64,000 nucleotides of DNA from Nocardiopsis algeriensis (GCF_014203695.1 NZ_JACHJO010000013.1:1-64000), one strand, 5' to 3'; shown: positions 25,378-35,303, counted from the first letter of the stretch. Notes: generated by a model from the letters alone, not told the origin. Made by a program: numbers and translations.

Positions 25378-26346
25378 ATGGACACCAAGTACCGCCCCTT
25401 CGGCAAGATGCTGACCGCGATGGTCACCCCGATGCTGGAGGACGGCGAACTCGACTACGAGGGTGCCGCCAGACTCGCCACCTACCTGGTGGACGAGCAG
25501 CGCAACGACGGTCTCGTCATCAGCGGCACCACCGGCGAGTCGCCCACGACCAGCGACGAGGAGAAGGACCGCCTCCTGCGCACCGTCGTGGAGGCCGTCG
25601 GGGACCGCGCCAAGATCATCGCGGGTGTGGGCACCAACGACACCCGCCACAGCATCGAGCTGGCCAAGGCCGCCGAGAAGGCGGGGGCGCACGCCCTCCT
25701 GACCGTCACCCCGTACTACAACAAGCCTCCGCAGGAAGGCCTGATCCGGCACTTCACGGCGATCGCCGACTCCACGGGGCTGCCGGTGATGCTCTACGAC
25801 ATCCCGCACCGCTCGGGCACGCCCATCGCCTCCGAGACCCTGGTCCGCCTGGCCGAGCACCCGCGCATCGTCGCCAACAAGGACGCCAAGGACAACATCG
25901 GTGCCAGCTCCTGGGTCATGGAGCGCACCGACCTGGCCTTCTACAGCGGCACCGACATCCTCAACCTGCCGCTGCTGTCCGTGGGGGCCGCCGGCTTCGT
26001 CAGCGTCGTGGGCCACATCGTCGGCGCCGACCTGCACGAGATGATCGACGCCTACGAGGCCGGAGAGGTCACCCAGGCGCTGGCCATCCACCGCCGCCTC
26101 ACCCCGGTCTACACCGGCATGTTCCGCACCCAGGGCGTCATCACCACCAAGGCCGTCCTCAACCAGTTCGGCCTGCCCTCGGGCCCGGTGCGCACACCGC
26201 TCACCGACGCCTCGGTCGAGCTCCAGACGCTGCTGCGCGAGGACCTGGCCGCCGCGGGCGTCAAGGGCCCGATCGGCCTGGCCCCGCACCAGGCCGTCCC
26301 GGCCAGCGCCGTGCGCGTCGAGCGTCTCACGGAGGGATCCGTATGA
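25378..26346 (+). CDS. dapA: 4-hydroxy-tetrahydrodipicolinate synthase
   Basis: 322 residues. Condenses pyruvate and aspartate semialdehyde, the first step to diaminopimelate and lysine. (beta/alpha)8 barrel with GTTGESPT (about residues 45-52), the catalytic tyrosine in TPYYNKPP (about 112-119), and the Schiff-base lysine in IVANKDAKDN (about 165-172). Two ATGs stand in tandem (25375 and 25378); the second has better spacing (seven bases) from GAGG. The stop overlaps the rnj start (ATGA), an arrangement also conserved in mycobacteria, so the two are translationally coupled. Confidence 0.97.
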   Translation: MDTKYRPFGKMLTAMVTPMLEDGELDYEGAARLATYLVDEQRNDGLVISGTTGESPTTSDEEKDRLLRTVVEAVGDRAKIIAGVGTNDTRHSIELAKAAEKAGAHALLTVTPYYNKPPQEGLIRHFTAIADSTGLPVMLYDIPHRSGTPIASETLVRLAEHPRIVANKDAKDNIGASSWVMERTDLAFYSGTDILNLPLLSVGAAGFVSVVGHIVGADLHEMIDAYEAGEVTQALAIHRRLTPVYTGMFRTQGVITTKAVLNQFGLPSGPVRTPLTDASVELQTLLREDLAAAGVKGPIGLAPHQAVPASAVRVERLTEGSV

Positions 26347-28028
26347 GCCACCCGCACCCCGAACTGAGCTCGCCCCCGCCTCTGGGCGAGGGCGTCCTGC
26401 GCGTCGTCGCCCTGGGCGGCCTCGGTGAGATCGGCCGCAACATGGCGGTCTTCGAGTACGCGGGCCGCCTGCTGATCGTCGACTGCGGCGTGCTCTTCCC
26501 CGAGGAGGAGCAGCCCGGCGTCGACCTGATCCTGCCCGACTTCGACCACATCCGGGACCGCCTGGACGACGTCGAGGCGGTCGTGCTCACCCACGGGCAC
26601 GAGGACCACATCGGCGGCGTGCCGTTCCTGCTGCGCGAGCGCTCCGACATCCCGATCGTCGGATCCAAGCTCACCCTGGCGCTGATCACCGCCAAGCTCG
26701 GCGAGCACCGCATCAAGCCCGAGACGATCCAGGTGGAGGAGGGCGAGCGGCGCGAGTTCGGCCCCTTCGACCTCGAGTTCTTCGCCGTCAACCACTCCAT
26801 CCCCGACGCGCTGGCCGTGGGCATCCGCACACCGGGCGGGACGGTCCTGCACACCGGCGACTTCAAGATGGACCAGCTGCCGCTGGACGGCCGCCTCACC
26901 GACCTGGCCGGGTTCGCCCGGTTCGGCGACGAGGGCGTGGACCTCCTGATGTCGGACTCCACCAACGCCGAGCAGCCCGGTTTCATCATCAACGAGCGCA
27001 ACCTGACCGAGGCCATCGACAAGGTGTTCCGGCAGGCCGACAAGCGCATCGTGGTGGCCTGCTTCGCCTCCCACGTGCACCGCGTCCAGCAGGTGATCGA
27101 CTCGGCGACCAAGCACGGCCGCAAGGTCGCCTTCGTGGGCCGGTCCATGGTCCGCAACATGAACATCGCCCGCGACCTGGGCTACCTCACGGTGCCCGGC
27201 GACACCATCATCGACGTGCGCCAGCTCGACGAGATGCCCGCCGACAGGGCGGTGCTCATCTGCACCGGTTCCCAGGGCGAGCCGATGTCGGCACTGAGCC
27301 GGATGGCCAACCGCGACCACCAGATCCGGATCGAGGAGGGCGACACCGTCCTGCTCGCGTCCTCGCTCATCCCCGGCAACGAGAACTCCGTCAACCGGGT
27401 GATCAACGGCCTGACCCGCTGGGGCGCCAAGGTCGTGCACAAGGGCAACGCCCTCGTGCACGTGTCCGGGCACGCCCCCGCCGGGGAGCTGCTGTACGTG
27501 CTCAACATGGTGCGTCCGCGCAACTTCATGCCGGTCCACGGCGAGTGGCGGCACATGCGCGCCCACGCCGACCTGGCCCGCCTCACGGGTGTGCCCGACG
27601 ACCGGATCGTCATCGCCGAGGACGGCGTGGTCGTCGACCTGTACAAGCACAGGGCCAGGATCACGGGTGCGGTCCAGGCGGGCTACGTGTACGTGGACGG
27701 CTCCTCCGTCGGCGACGTCACCGACGCCGCGCTCAAGGACCGCCGCATCCTCGGCGAGGAGGGCTTCATCTCCATCGTCGTGGCCGTCGACTCGAACACG
27801 GGCAAGATCCTGGGTGATCCGGAGATCCACACCCGCGGCGCGGGCATCGGCGCGGACGCCTACGACGACGTCATCGACCGCATCCAGGACGCGCTCGACA
27901 AGGCGGCCCGGGAAGGTGTCAACGACCCCCACCAGCTGCGCCAGCTCATCCGGCGCAGCACGGGCCGGTGGGTCAACGAGACCTACCGCCGCCGCCCGAT
28001 GATCATCCCCGTCCTGGTCGAGGTCTGA
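26343..28028 (+). CDS. rnj: Ribonuclease J
   Basis: 561 residues. Metallo-beta-lactamase/beta-CASP RNase with 5'-3' exonuclease and endonuclease activity in mRNA decay and rRNA maturation. The zinc motif HGHEDHIGG lies at about 84-92, with later metal residues in HTGDFKMD and SDSTNAEQPG. The beta-CASP region includes CTGSQGEPMSAL and VHVSGHAPAGEL...MPVHGEWRHM. Length is typical for actinobacterial RNase J. The ATG at 26343 has GGAGGG seven bases upstream and overlaps dapA; a long in-frame extension upstream is only the dapA shadow. Ends at a strong terminator. Confidence 0.97.
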   Translation: MSHPHPELSSPPPLGEGVLRVVALGGLGEIGRNMAVFEYAGRLLIVDCGVLFPEEEQPGVDLILPDFDHIRDRLDDVEAVVLTHGHEDHIGGVPFLLRERSDIPIVGSKLTLALITAKLGEHRIKPETIQVEEGERREFGPFDLEFFAVNHSIPDALAVGIRTPGGTVLHTGDFKMDQLPLDGRLTDLAGFARFGDEGVDLLMSDSTNAEQPGFIINERNLTEAIDKVFRQADKRIVVACFASHVHRVQQVIDSATKHGRKVAFVGRSMVRNMNIARDLGYLTVPGDTIIDVRQLDEMPADRAVLICTGSQGEPMSALSRMANRDHQIRIEEGDTVLLASSLIPGNENSVNRVINGLTRWGAKVVHKGNALVHVSGHAPAGELLYVLNMVRPRNFMPVHGEWRHMRAHADLARLTGVPDDRIVIAEDGVVVDLYKHRARITGAVQAGYVYVDGSSVGDVTDAALKDRRILGEEGFISIVVAVDSNTGKILGDPEIHTRGAGIGADAYDDVIDRIQDALDKAAREGVNDPHQLRQLIRRSTGRWVNETYRRRPMIIPVLVEV

Positions 28029-28057
28029 CCGGTACCGCCTCCTCGGGGCACAGCACA

Positions 28058-28096
28058 GCCGAGCGGCCCGGGCACGTCCCGGGCCGCTCGGCTTTT
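28058..28096 (+). terminator. Rho-independent terminator after rnj
   Basis: A perfect 15-bp stem (28058-28072 with 28078-28092), five-base loop CACGT, followed by TTTT (28093-28096). This is the clearest canonical terminator in the window. Confidence 0.85.
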
Positions 28097-28202
28097 CGCG
28101 CGACACGCCGTGCGAGTACGCCTTTCGGGCGCCGGCCCCCAGTAGGCTGCACGCCGTGCGGGCACCCCTGCCCAACCCACGTCCCCTGGAGGTGACCTTC
28201 CG

Positions 28203-30731
28203 ATGGCCGCGCGTGTCTCCTCAGGCGGCTCCGGGCGCAAGAAGCCCGCCGCCGGCAAGAAGGCCGCGCGCAGGCCCGCGGCGGCCAAGCGCATGCCCGA
28301 CGGACCCATCGCCTTCGCGGTCACCCTGTTCGGCCAGTTCCTCCTCGTGCTGTGGAAGCTCGTCGCGCACACCGTCGGCGGGGCCGCCCGCGCCGTCGGG
28401 CGCAGCGCCCGCGACCTCGACCCGGACCTGCGGCGCGACGGCATCGGACTCCTCCTGCTGGCCGCCGGGGTCCTCGTCGCGGCCGCCGTGTGGTGGCAGA
28501 GCGAGGGGCCGCTGCTGGAGTACACCCGCCTGGTCGTGGTCGGCGCCGTCGGCACCGTCTCCCCGATCCTGCCGCTGCTGTTCCTGCCCTTGGCCGTGCG
28601 CCTCATGCGCACGCCCGACACCTCGCGCGAGGGCGACGCCGGCAGGCTGTTCATCGGCGCCTGCGCGATCATGCTGGGCGTGCTCGGCCTCGTCCACATC
28701 GCCTCCGGTCTTCCCGGACCCTCCGACGGTGTGGAGGCCCTCCAGAACTCGGGCGGGCTCATCGGATTCGTCGCCTCCGGCCCGCTCAGCGCCGTCATCT
28801 CCCCCTGGCTCACCGGGGTGCTGCTCGCCCTGGTGCTCGTCTTCGGGATCCTGGTCGTCACCGCCACCCCCATCCGGCGCATCCCCGAACGCCTCCAGAA
28901 CCTCTTCGGCGTCCTCATGGAGCGCGACCCCGACGCGGAAGCCGAGCCCGAGAAGCCGCGTCGGCGCCGGACACGGCCGCGGGCGGAGCGGGGCACCACC
29001 GTCGCCGGCAGCGGAGAGCGCCCCTACGACGACCCCGTCCTGCCCGCGGCGCCCCCGGCCCCCGCCCTCACCGACGAGGAGGAGACCCGGGTCCTCTCCG
29101 AGGCCGAGTCCGCCGCGGCCGCCGCGGCCTCCGCCGGGGCCGGACCGGGGAAGGCGGCGAAGGAGACCGGGAAGGGCAAGGCCCGCAAGGCACCGCTCAC
29201 CGTGCCCGACCACACCCCTCCGCCCGCCGTCTCCGAACAGCTCACCCTCCCCTCGCGGGTGGTCGACGGCGACTACGAACTGCCTCCGCCCGCCGTGCTC
29301 GAGCCGGGCAGCCCGGTCAAGCCGCGCACCCGCGCCAACGACGACGTGGTCGAGGCGCTCAGCGGCGTGCTCACCCAGTTCGGCATCGACGCCCAGGTCA
29401 CCGGGTTCACCCGCGGGCCCACGGTGACCCGCTACGAGATCGAGCTGGGCCGGGCGGTCAAGGTGGAGAAGGTCACCGCCCTGGCCAAGAACATCTCCCT
29501 GGCGGTCAAGAGCGCCGACGTGCGCATCCAGTCGCCGATCCCCGGCAAGTCCGCCATCGGTGTGGAGATCCCCAACACCGACAAGGACGTCGTCAGCCTG
29601 GGCGACGTGCTGCGCTCCCCGGCGGCCACCTCCGACGATCACCCCATGCTGGTGGGCCTGGGCAAGGACGTCGAGGGCTCCAACGTCGTCGCCAACCTCG
29701 CCAAGATGCCGCACCTCCTCGTCGCCGGCGCCACCGGCGCGGGCAAGTCCACGTGCATCAACGGGCTCATCACCTCGCTGATGATGCGCTCCACCCCCGA
29801 CGAGGTGCGCATGATCCTCGTCGACCCCAAGCGGGTCGAGCTGACCATGTACGAGGGCATCCCGCACCTGATCACCCCCATCATCACCAACCCGAAGAAG
29901 GCCGCCGAGGCGCTCCAGTGGGTCGTCGGCGAGATGGACCGGCGCTACGACGACCTGGCCGCCTCCGGCTACCGCCACGTGGACGACTTCAACGCCGCCG
30001 TGCGCGCCGGGGAGCTCGTCGCCCCGCCCGGCAGCGAACGCGACTACGAGCCCTACCCCTACCTGCTCGTCATCGTCGACGAGCTCGCCGACCTGATGAT
30101 GGTGGCCCCCCGGGACGTCGAGGACGCCGTCGTGCGCATCACGCAGCTGGCCCGTGCCGCCGGCATCCACCTGGTGCTGGCCACGCAGCGGCCCAGCGTC
30201 GACGTCGTCACCGGCCTGATCAAGGCCAACGTGCCCTCCCGCCTGGCCTTCGCCACCTCCAGCCTCTCCGACAGCCGGGTCATCCTCGACCAGCCGGGGG
30301 CCGAGAAGCTCGTGGGCAAGGGCGACGCGCTGTTCCTCCCCATGGGCGCGGGCAAGCCCATCCGGCTCCAGAACGCCTGGGTGGCGGAGAAGGAGATCCG
30401 CACCGTCGTCGAGCACTGCAAGAAGCAGGCCGAACCCAGCTACCGGGAGGACGTCGCCGCCGCCGGGACCGCGAAGAAGGAGATCGACGAGGAGATCGGC
30501 GACGACCTCGACCTGCTCCTCCAGGCCGTCGAGCTGGTCGTCACCACCCAGTTCGGCTCCACGTCCATGCTCCAGCGCAAACTGCGCGTGGGCTTCGCCA
30601 AGGCCGGCCGCCTCATGGACCTCATGGAGAGCCGCGACGTCGTCGGCCCCAGCGAGGGCTCCAAGGCGCGCGACGTCCTGGTCACACCCGACGACCTCCC
30701 CGAGGTCCTGGCCGGCATCCGGGGGGCCTGA
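28203..30731 (+). CDS. ftsK: DNA translocase FtsK/SpoIIIE
   Basis: 842 residues. A membrane-anchored ATP-driven pump that clears chromosomal DNA from the division septum. Basic Lys/Arg/Ala-rich N-terminus, four membrane helices (about 35-60, 78-97, 110-135 and 190-220), an acidic/Pro/Ala-rich linker (about 235-370), then the FtsK motor. Walker A is GATGAGKST (about 510-518), Walker B YLLVIVDELADLM (about 620-632), and a C-terminal winged-helix gamma domain (about 770-842, QRKLRVGFAKAGRLMDLME) reads KOPS-like sites. The ATG at 28203 has GGAGGTGA seven bases upstream. A TAGGCT -10 at 28143-28148 is a probable promoter. Confidence 0.97.
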   Translation: MAARVSSGGSGRKKPAAGKKAARRPAAAKRMPDGPIAFAVTLFGQFLLVLWKLVAHTVGGAARAVGRSARDLDPDLRRDGIGLLLLAAGVLVAAAVWWQSEGPLLEYTRLVVVGAVGTVSPILPLLFLPLAVRLMRTPDTSREGDAGRLFIGACAIMLGVLGLVHIASGLPGPSDGVEALQNSGGLIGFVASGPLSAVISPWLTGVLLALVLVFGILVVTATPIRRIPERLQNLFGVLMERDPDAEAEPEKPRRRRTRPRAERGTTVAGSGERPYDDPVLPAAPPAPALTDEEETRVLSEAESAAAAAASAGAGPGKAAKETGKGKARKAPLTVPDHTPPPAVSEQLTLPSRVVDGDYELPPPAVLEPGSPVKPRTRANDDVVEALSGVLTQFGIDAQVTGFTRGPTVTRYEIELGRAVKVEKVTALAKNISLAVKSADVRIQSPIPGKSAIGVEIPNTDKDVVSLGDVLRSPAATSDDHPMLVGLGKDVEGSNVVANLAKMPHLLVAGATGAGKSTCINGLITSLMMRSTPDEVRMILVDPKRVELTMYEGIPHLITPIITNPKKAAEALQWVVGEMDRRYDDLAASGYRHVDDFNAAVRAGELVAPPGSERDYEPYPYLLVIVDELADLMMVAPRDVEDAVVRITQLARAAGIHLVLATQRPSVDVVTGLIKANVPSRLAFATSSLSDSRVILDQPGAEKLVGKGDALFLPMGAGKPIRLQNAWVAEKEIRTVVEHCKKQAEPSYREDVAAAGTAKKEIDEEIGDDLDLLLQAVELVVTTQFGSTSMLQRKLRVGFAKAGRLMDLMESRDVVGPSEGSKARDVLVTPDDLPEVLAGIRGA

Positions 30732-30876
30732 CACGGGCGGCATGCCCGGCCCGAGAGGGGTTCGGCCCGATTTGGCGGGATCTTGGACACCTCATGGGGC
30801 GTGGTGACCTGCGCGGACGCGGGACGCGTTGCAGAGTGGAACGAGCAATGCACACCCAGTCGCGAGGAGAATGCGT

Positions 30877-31947
30877 ATGGCGACGATCGGACACGTGCTG
30901 TCCTCCGCCCGCGTCGCGGCAGGCTACAGCGTCGCCGAGCTCAGCGCCCGCACCCGCATCCGGGAACCGGTCCTGCGCGCCGTCGAGGCGGAGGACTTCG
31001 CCTCGTGCGGGGGCGACTTCTACGCCCGAGGGCACATCAAGAGCCTGTGCCGGGCGCTGAACCTGGACCCGGTGCCCCTTCTGGAGGAGTTCGACCGCGA
31101 GCACGCCGAGGGAGAGAGCCCCTACGCACCTCTGCCCCGGAGCCTGGCCGCCCGGGCCGTCCGCGCGGGAGCGGAGGGGCAGGACGGCGGTGACCGGGCA
31201 CGCCGCGTCCTCGGCGAGCACGACGACCCCCTCTCGGGTGTCCAGCGATGGGGCCACTTCGAACGCCGGAGCCACCTTCTCGAGGAGGTGCGCGGCCACC
31301 CGGACCGCGCCGGGGCCCCGGCCGGGGTCCCCGAACCCCGGCGCACGATCGAGAACTCCCCCGAGGCCGCGCAGCCGCCCTACGAGAGCCGGGGACGCCA
31401 CGCCGCCCGCCCCGAGCCCCCGCCGGCCGCCGCCCGCTCCGGGCCGCGCCCGGCCCTGGTCGGGGAGCGCCGGGCCGGAGCCGTCCGGCGGCACTGGCCC
31501 TGGGCCGTGATCGTGCTCCTGTTCGCGCTGAGCGTCCTCGTCGGCTACCGCGCCTGGCAGGACTGGGGAGAGGCGGGCCCGCTCAGCGCCGTCCTCGACG
31601 GAGGGGAGAACACCGGCACCACCGTGCTTCCCCCGGAGGCCGAGGCCGTCGAGGCGCAGAGCGGGACCGGCGAGGAGGCCGGGGCCGACGGCGAGCTCGC
31701 GGTCCGGATCCATGCCACCGCGCGCAGCTGGGTCCAGCTCACGGGCTCCGAGGGGGAGGAGCTCTACACGGGCTACATCATGGAGGACGAGACCCGCACC
31801 TACACCTCGGACGGGAGCATCACCCTGTGGACGGCCAACGCCGGGGCGGTCAACGTCTCCGTCAACGGCAGGGACCTGGGCACGATCGGCCTTCCCGGCG
31901 AGGTCAAGGAGGTCGACGTCGACGCCTCCGGCTTCTCCGAGGAGTGA
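30877..31947 (+). CDS. RodZ-like helix-turn-helix membrane protein
   Basis: 356 residues. N-terminal HTH_25 domain (about 5-75, IGHVLSSARVAAGYSVAELSARTRIREPVL), a long charged and Pro-rich cytoplasmic linker (80-205), one membrane helix (about 208-226), and an extracellular DUF4115 beta domain (about 280-350, VRIHATARSWVQL...VNVSVNGRDLG). This is the RodZ architecture; RodZ links MreB to the wall-elongation machinery. The role in a mycelial actinomycete is inference. Two ATGs lie close together (30871 and 30877); the second has GAGGAG seven bases upstream. The position between ftsK and rimO is conserved in actinobacteria. Confidence 0.9.
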   Translation: MATIGHVLSSARVAAGYSVAELSARTRIREPVLRAVEAEDFASCGGDFYARGHIKSLCRALNLDPVPLLEEFDREHAEGESPYAPLPRSLAARAVRAGAEGQDGGDRARRVLGEHDDPLSGVQRWGHFERRSHLLEEVRGHPDRAGAPAGVPEPRRTIENSPEAAQPPYESRGRHAARPEPPPAAARSGPRPALVGERRAGAVRRHWPWAVIVLLFALSVLVGYRAWQDWGEAGPLSAVLDGGENTGTTVLPPEAEAVEAQSGTGEEAGADGELAVRIHATARSWVQLTGSEGEELYTGYIMEDETRTYTSDGSITLWTANAGAVNVSVNGRDLGTIGLPGEVKEVDVDASGFSEE

Positions 31948-32014
31948 TCCCCGACCCGGGGGACGGGCCGCCCACCGGCGTACGGTCGGGTGAACCGGCC
32001 AGGGTAATGTGGAG

Positions 32015-32040
32015 GGCTGCGGGCGGCGCCGACCGCAGCC
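32015..32040 (+). terminator. Hairpin between the RodZ-like gene and rimO
   Basis: GGCTGCGG (32015-32022) and CCGCAGCC (32033-32040) pair perfectly over a 10-base loop. It lies just downstream of a TAATGT -10-like element (32005-32010), so it is either a terminator for the upstream gene or a leader hairpin of rimO. Confidence 0.35.
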
Positions 32041-32127
32041 GCGCCGTGCGCGCGGCCCGGCCGGATCCCGCTCCGGCCCGACCCGCCTCCCGCTCCGTCA
32101 GTAGCCCTCTCCACACGCTTGGAAGCC

Positions 32128-33564
32128 ATGTCATCGCGCCGTACTGTCTCACTCGTCACCCTCGGGTGCGCGCGTAACGAGGTCGACTCCGAAGAACTGG
32201 CCGGACGCCTTGCCGCAGGCGGCTGGGAACTGGTCGACGGCGACACCGGCGCCGACGTCACCCTCGTCAACACCTGCGGGTTCATCGACGCTGCCAAGCA
32301 GGACTCCATCAACACCCTGCTGGAGGCCGCCGAGAACGGGGGCAAGGTCGTTGCCGCCGGCTGCATGGCGGAGCGCTACGGATCCGAGCTCGCCGAGGCC
32401 CTGCCCGAGGCGCAGGTTCTCGGCTTCGACGACTACACGGCCATCACCGACCGCCTCGACGACGTCCTGAGCGGACGCCCCTTGGTGCCGCACACGCCCC
32501 GCGACCGGCGCACCCTGCTGCCGATCAGCCCGGTGGAGCGCGGCGGCGCCTCGGTCCACGTCCCCGGACACTTCGCCGACTCCGCGGGGGCCGACGGCAC
32601 CGAGCTCCCCTACCGGAGCGCCGTCCCCCGCCGCCGCCTGACCGGTGGGCCCGTGGCCAACCTCAAGATCTCCTCGGGCTGCGACCGGCGCTGCACCTTC
32701 TGCGCCATCCCCACCTTCCGGGGTGCGCACATCTCCCGCCGCCCCGAGGAGGTCCTGCACGAGGCCGAGTGGCTGGCCTCCGAGGGCGTGCGCGAGATCT
32801 TCCTCGTCAGCGAGAACTCCACCTCCTACGGCAAGGACCTGGGCGACGTGCGCGCCCTGGAGAAGCTCCTGCCGCGCCTGGCCGAGGTGGAGGGCCTGGA
32901 CCGGATCCGCGTCAGCTACCTGCAGCCCGCCGAGGTCCGGCCCGGACTGATCGACGTGCTCACCGGCACCCCCGGGGTGGTCCCCTACTTCGACCTGTCC
33001 TTCCAGCACGCCAGCGGCACCCTCCTGCGCCGCATGCGCCGCTTCGGCGACCGCGAGCGGTTCCTGGAGCTGCTGGGGACCGTGCGCTCGCGCGTGCCCG
33101 AGGCCGGCGCCCGCTCCAACTTCATCGTCGGCTTCCCCGGCGAGACCGAGGCCGAGTTCGAGGACCTGGTCGCCTTCCTGGAGGAGGCCCGCCTGGACGC
33201 CATCGGCGTCTTCGGGTACTCCGACGAGGAGGGGACCGAGGCCGCGGGCCACGAGGGCAAGCTGCCCGAGGAGGTCGTGGAGGAGCGCCTGGAGCGGCTC
33301 AACCGCCTCGCCGAGGAGCTCATGGCCCAGCGCGCCGAGGAGCGCGTCGGCGAGGAGGTCACCGTCCTGGTGGAGTCGGTCCTGGAGGAGGGCGCCTACG
33401 AGGGCCGCTCCGACCACCAGGCGCCCGAGGTGGACGGCAGCACCATCCTCTACGGTGAGGACCTGGCCGTGGGGGACCTGGTGCGGGCCACCGTCCTCCA
33501 GTCCGTCGGTGCCGACCTGGTCGCCGAGCAGGAGGACCCGCAGTCCGGAGAAGCCGGAGAATGA
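32128..33564 (+). CDS. rimO: Ribosomal protein S12 methylthiotransferase
   Basis: 478 residues. Radical-SAM enzyme that methylthiolates the conserved aspartate of ribosomal protein S12. N-terminal UPF0004 domain with cysteines in [19 protein letters not shown] and AAGCMAE (auxiliary Fe-S cluster), radical-SAM motif CDRRCTFC (C185, C189, C192), and a C-terminal TRAM domain (about 410-470). The ATG at 32128 is used; an in-frame TTG lies nine bases earlier. An atypical Gly/Pro-rich insertion sits between the UPF0004 and radical-SAM domains (about residues 125-170). The stop overlaps the pgsA start. Confidence 0.96.
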   Translation: MSSRRTVSLVTLGCARNEVDSEELAGRLAAGGWELVDGDTGADVTLVNTCGFIDAAKQDSINTLLEAAENGGKVVAAGCMAERYGSELAEALPEAQVLGFDDYTAITDRLDDVLSGRPLVPHTPRDRRTLLPISPVERGGASVHVPGHFADSAGADGTELPYRSAVPRRRLTGGPVANLKISSGCDRRCTFCAIPTFRGAHISRRPEEVLHEAEWLASEGVREIFLVSENSTSYGKDLGDVRALEKLLPRLAEVEGLDRIRVSYLQPAEVRPGLIDVLTGTPGVVPYFDLSFQHASGTLLRRMRRFGDRERFLELLGTVRSRVPEAGARSNFIVGFPGETEAEFEDLVAFLEEARLDAIGVFGYSDEEGTEAAGHEGKLPEEVVEERLERLNRLAEELMAQRAEERVGEEVTVLVESVLEEGAYEGRSDHQAPEVDGSTILYGEDLAVGDLVRATVLQSVGADLVAEQEDPQSGEAGE

Positions 33565-34169
33565 TGAGCACCGACGATTCCGCGGCGTCGCCCGCCCCCC
33601 AGGTTCCGCTGTGGAACATCGCGAACATCCTCACGATGAGCCGGCTGGTCATGGTGCCGGTCTTCGTGTGGTTCATGTTCCTGGACGGCTCGTGGTGGCG
33701 CTTCGCCGCCTTCTCCGTCTTCGTCCTGGCCGCCGTCACCGACCGCATCGACGGCGAGCTCGCCCGGCGGCGCGGCCTGGTCACCGACTTCGGCAAGATC
33801 GTCGACCCCATCGCGGACAAGGCGCTCACCGGTGCCGCGCTGGTGGTGCTCTCCCTGCAGGGGGACCTGTGGTGGTGGGTGACGGCTGCCATCCTCGTCC
33901 GCGAGTGGGGCATCACCCTGCTGCGCCTCGCCGTCCTGCGCTACGTCGTCATGCCCGCGAGCGGTGGCGGCAAGCTCAAGACGGTCCTGCAGATCGTCGC
34001 CATCAGCATCTACCTGTTCCCGCTCCACGTGCTGCCGCTGGGGCATCTCCTCGTCTGGCCCGCCCACGCGGTCATGGCCGCGGCCCTGGCCGTCACCCTC
34101 TGGACCGGTGCCGTCTACGTCAGGGACGCCGTCCGGGCGGTGCGCGCCCGCAAGGAGAGCGGGGAGTGA
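33561..34169 (+). CDS. pgsA: CDP-diacylglycerol--glycerol-3-phosphate 3-phosphatidyltransferase
   Basis: 202 residues. A CDP-alcohol phosphatidyltransferase of the cytoplasmic membrane making phosphatidylglycerophosphate. The family motif D-x2-D-G-x2-A-R-x8-G-x3-D-x3-D is complete ([12 protein letters not shown] followed by GKIVDPIAD, about 62-87). Five to six helices. ATG start at 33561 in a four-base overlap with rimO (a second ATG follows at once). The order rimO-pgsA-cinA-clgR is common in actinomycetes and supports the pgsA assignment. Confidence 0.95.
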   Translation: MMSTDDSAASPAPQVPLWNIANILTMSRLVMVPVFVWFMFLDGSWWRFAAFSVFVLAAVTDRIDGELARRRGLVTDFGKIVDPIADKALTGAALVVLSLQGDLWWWVTAAILVREWGITLLRLAVLRYVVMPASGGGKLKTVLQIVAISIYLFPLHVLPLGHLLVWPAHAVMAAALAVTLWTGAVYVRDAVRAVRARKESGE

Positions 34170-34693
34170 GCACGGGGGCGGACCTCCTCCGAGGGCCTTC
34201 GGCCGCCGCGGAGTCCGTCCACCGCGCCCTGCTGGAGCGCGGCGCCACCTGCGCGGCGGCCGAGTCGCTGACCGGCGGTCTCGTCGGCGCCCACCTGACC
34301 GCGGTCCCCGGCGCCTCCGCCACCTTCCGGGGCGGGGCCGTGACCTATGCCACCGACACCAAGGCGTCCCTGCTGGGGGTCCCCCGGGACCTGCTGGCCG
34401 ACTCGGGCGCGGTGCACCCGGACGTCGCCGAGCACATGGCACTCGGTGTCCGCCGCCTCCTGGGGGCCGACTACGGGGTCGCGGTCACCGGCGTGGCCGG
34501 CCCCGAGCCCCAGGACGGGCAGCCCGTCGGCACCGTCTACGCGGCCGTCGCCCTCCCGGGAGGAGGGAGTGCTGTCCGCCTGTTCCGTTTCACCGGCGAT
34601 CGCGCGGGTATCCGATACCGCACGGTCGAGGGAGCACTGGCGCTCCTGGACTCCGCAGTTCGCGGAGAAGTGGCGGGAAACATCCCCATCTAA
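34166..34693 (+). CDS. pncC: CinA C-terminal domain / nicotinamide-nucleotide amidohydrolase
   Basis: 175 residues, the stand-alone CinA C-terminal (PncC) form that hydrolyses nicotinamide mononucleotide to nicotinate mononucleotide. Signature [23 protein letters not shown] and [17 protein letters not shown]. The GTG at 34166 overlaps the pgsA stop (GTGA) and follows GGGG. Last gene of the rimO-pgsA-pncC run; clgR follows after 160 bp with its own promoter. Confidence 0.93.
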   Translation: MSTGADLLRGPSAAAESVHRALLERGATCAAAESLTGGLVGAHLTAVPGASATFRGGAVTYATDTKASLLGVPRDLLADSGAVHPDVAEHMALGVRRLLGADYGVAVTGVAGPEPQDGQPVGTVYAAVALPGGGSAVRLFRFTGDRAGIRYRTVEGALALLDSAVRGEVAGNIPI

Positions 34694-34724
34694 GCCTTTT
34701 GGCTGGTTCCGCCCTGCTTCGCCC

Positions 34725-34752
34725 GGGAACAAAATCGGTCCGGGAGCTGGTT
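34725..34752 (+). promoter_or_regulatory. ECF-sigma-type promoter of clgR
   Basis: GGGAAC (34725-34730) followed after 19 bases by GTT (34750-34752) matches the GGAA(C/T)-N18/19-GTT consensus of actinobacterial SigR/SigE/SigH-type sigma factors. Mycobacterial clgR is known to be SigE-dependent. A perfect 13-bp palindrome, GCCCGAATCGGGC (34783-34795), and a second -10-like TATATG (34816-34821) lie further downstream. Confidence 0.55.
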
Positions 34753-34853
34753 CCCCCTCAAGCGAACAGGACGACAAGAGGTGCCCGAATCGGGCGTGGG
34801 GCAGGTACGGTGTTGTATATGAAGGTCGCTACCGGCGGGAGGGAGCGCGAATG

Positions 34854-35207
34854 ATGGTCCTGCTTCGTCACCTACTTGGTGACGTGCTCAGGCAGCTGCG
34901 GCAGCACCAGGGCCGCACCCTCCGCGAGGTGTCGGCCGATGCTCGTGTTTCCCTGGGCTACCTCTCAGAGGTCGAACGAGGGCAGAAGGAGGCGTCCTCC
35001 GAGCTGCTCTCGTCGATCTGCGGGGCCCTCGGGGTCCCGCTCTCGCAGGTGTTGAGAGAGGTCTCCGACCAGCTGGCGCTGGCCGAGCTGCAGGAGGCCG
35101 CGCTGCTGGGCGAGGCGGTGGGAGCCGATCCCGTGCCCGCCCGCGAACTCGGCATCGACCCGGTACCGGACCGCGTTCCCCAGGTTCCCGACATGGTGGG
35201 AGTCTGA
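34854..35207 (+). CDS. clgR: Clp-protease regulator ClgR (XRE-type HTH)
   Basis: 117 residues. The HTH segment [33 protein letters not shown] is nearly invariant in ClgR, the activator of clpP, clpC and related stress genes in actinobacteria. The second of two tandem ATGs (34851 and 34854) gives the usual start [12 protein letters not shown], with GGGAGGGAG upstream. The position directly after pgsA/cinA matches Mycobacterium (pgsA3-clgR). The C-terminus ends in DMVGV rather than the Ala-Ala tail by which some ClgR proteins are degraded by ClpP. A 17-bp hairpin ends the unit. Confidence 0.95.
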   Translation: MVLLRHLLGDVLRQLRQHQGRTLREVSADARVSLGYLSEVERGQKEASSELLSSICGALGVPLSQVLREVSDQLALAELQEAALLGEAVGADPVPARELGIDPVPDRVPQVPDMVGV

Positions 35208-35252
35208 GCGCTCCCCGTCCGTCCTGTCACATCACGGCATCGCCGAGAGTGA

Positions 35253-35289
35253 GGAAGGAGCCGGCCACCCGAGGTGGCCGGCTCCTTCC
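35253..35289. terminator. Bidirectional terminator between clgR and the Rrf2 gene
   Basis: A perfect 17-bp stem (35253-35269 with 35273-35289) with a three-base CGA loop, between convergent genes. This is the longest perfect stem in the window. Confidence 0.75.
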
Positions 35290-35303
35290 GTGTGTCCGGG
35301 GCC

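Noticed and set aside
28156-29427. GTG-started frame just before ftsK, close after a TAGGCT element (leaderless-like)
   Set aside because: The product is Pro/Arg/Ser-rich and out of frame with the clear FtsK protein, which has its own strong ribosome site.
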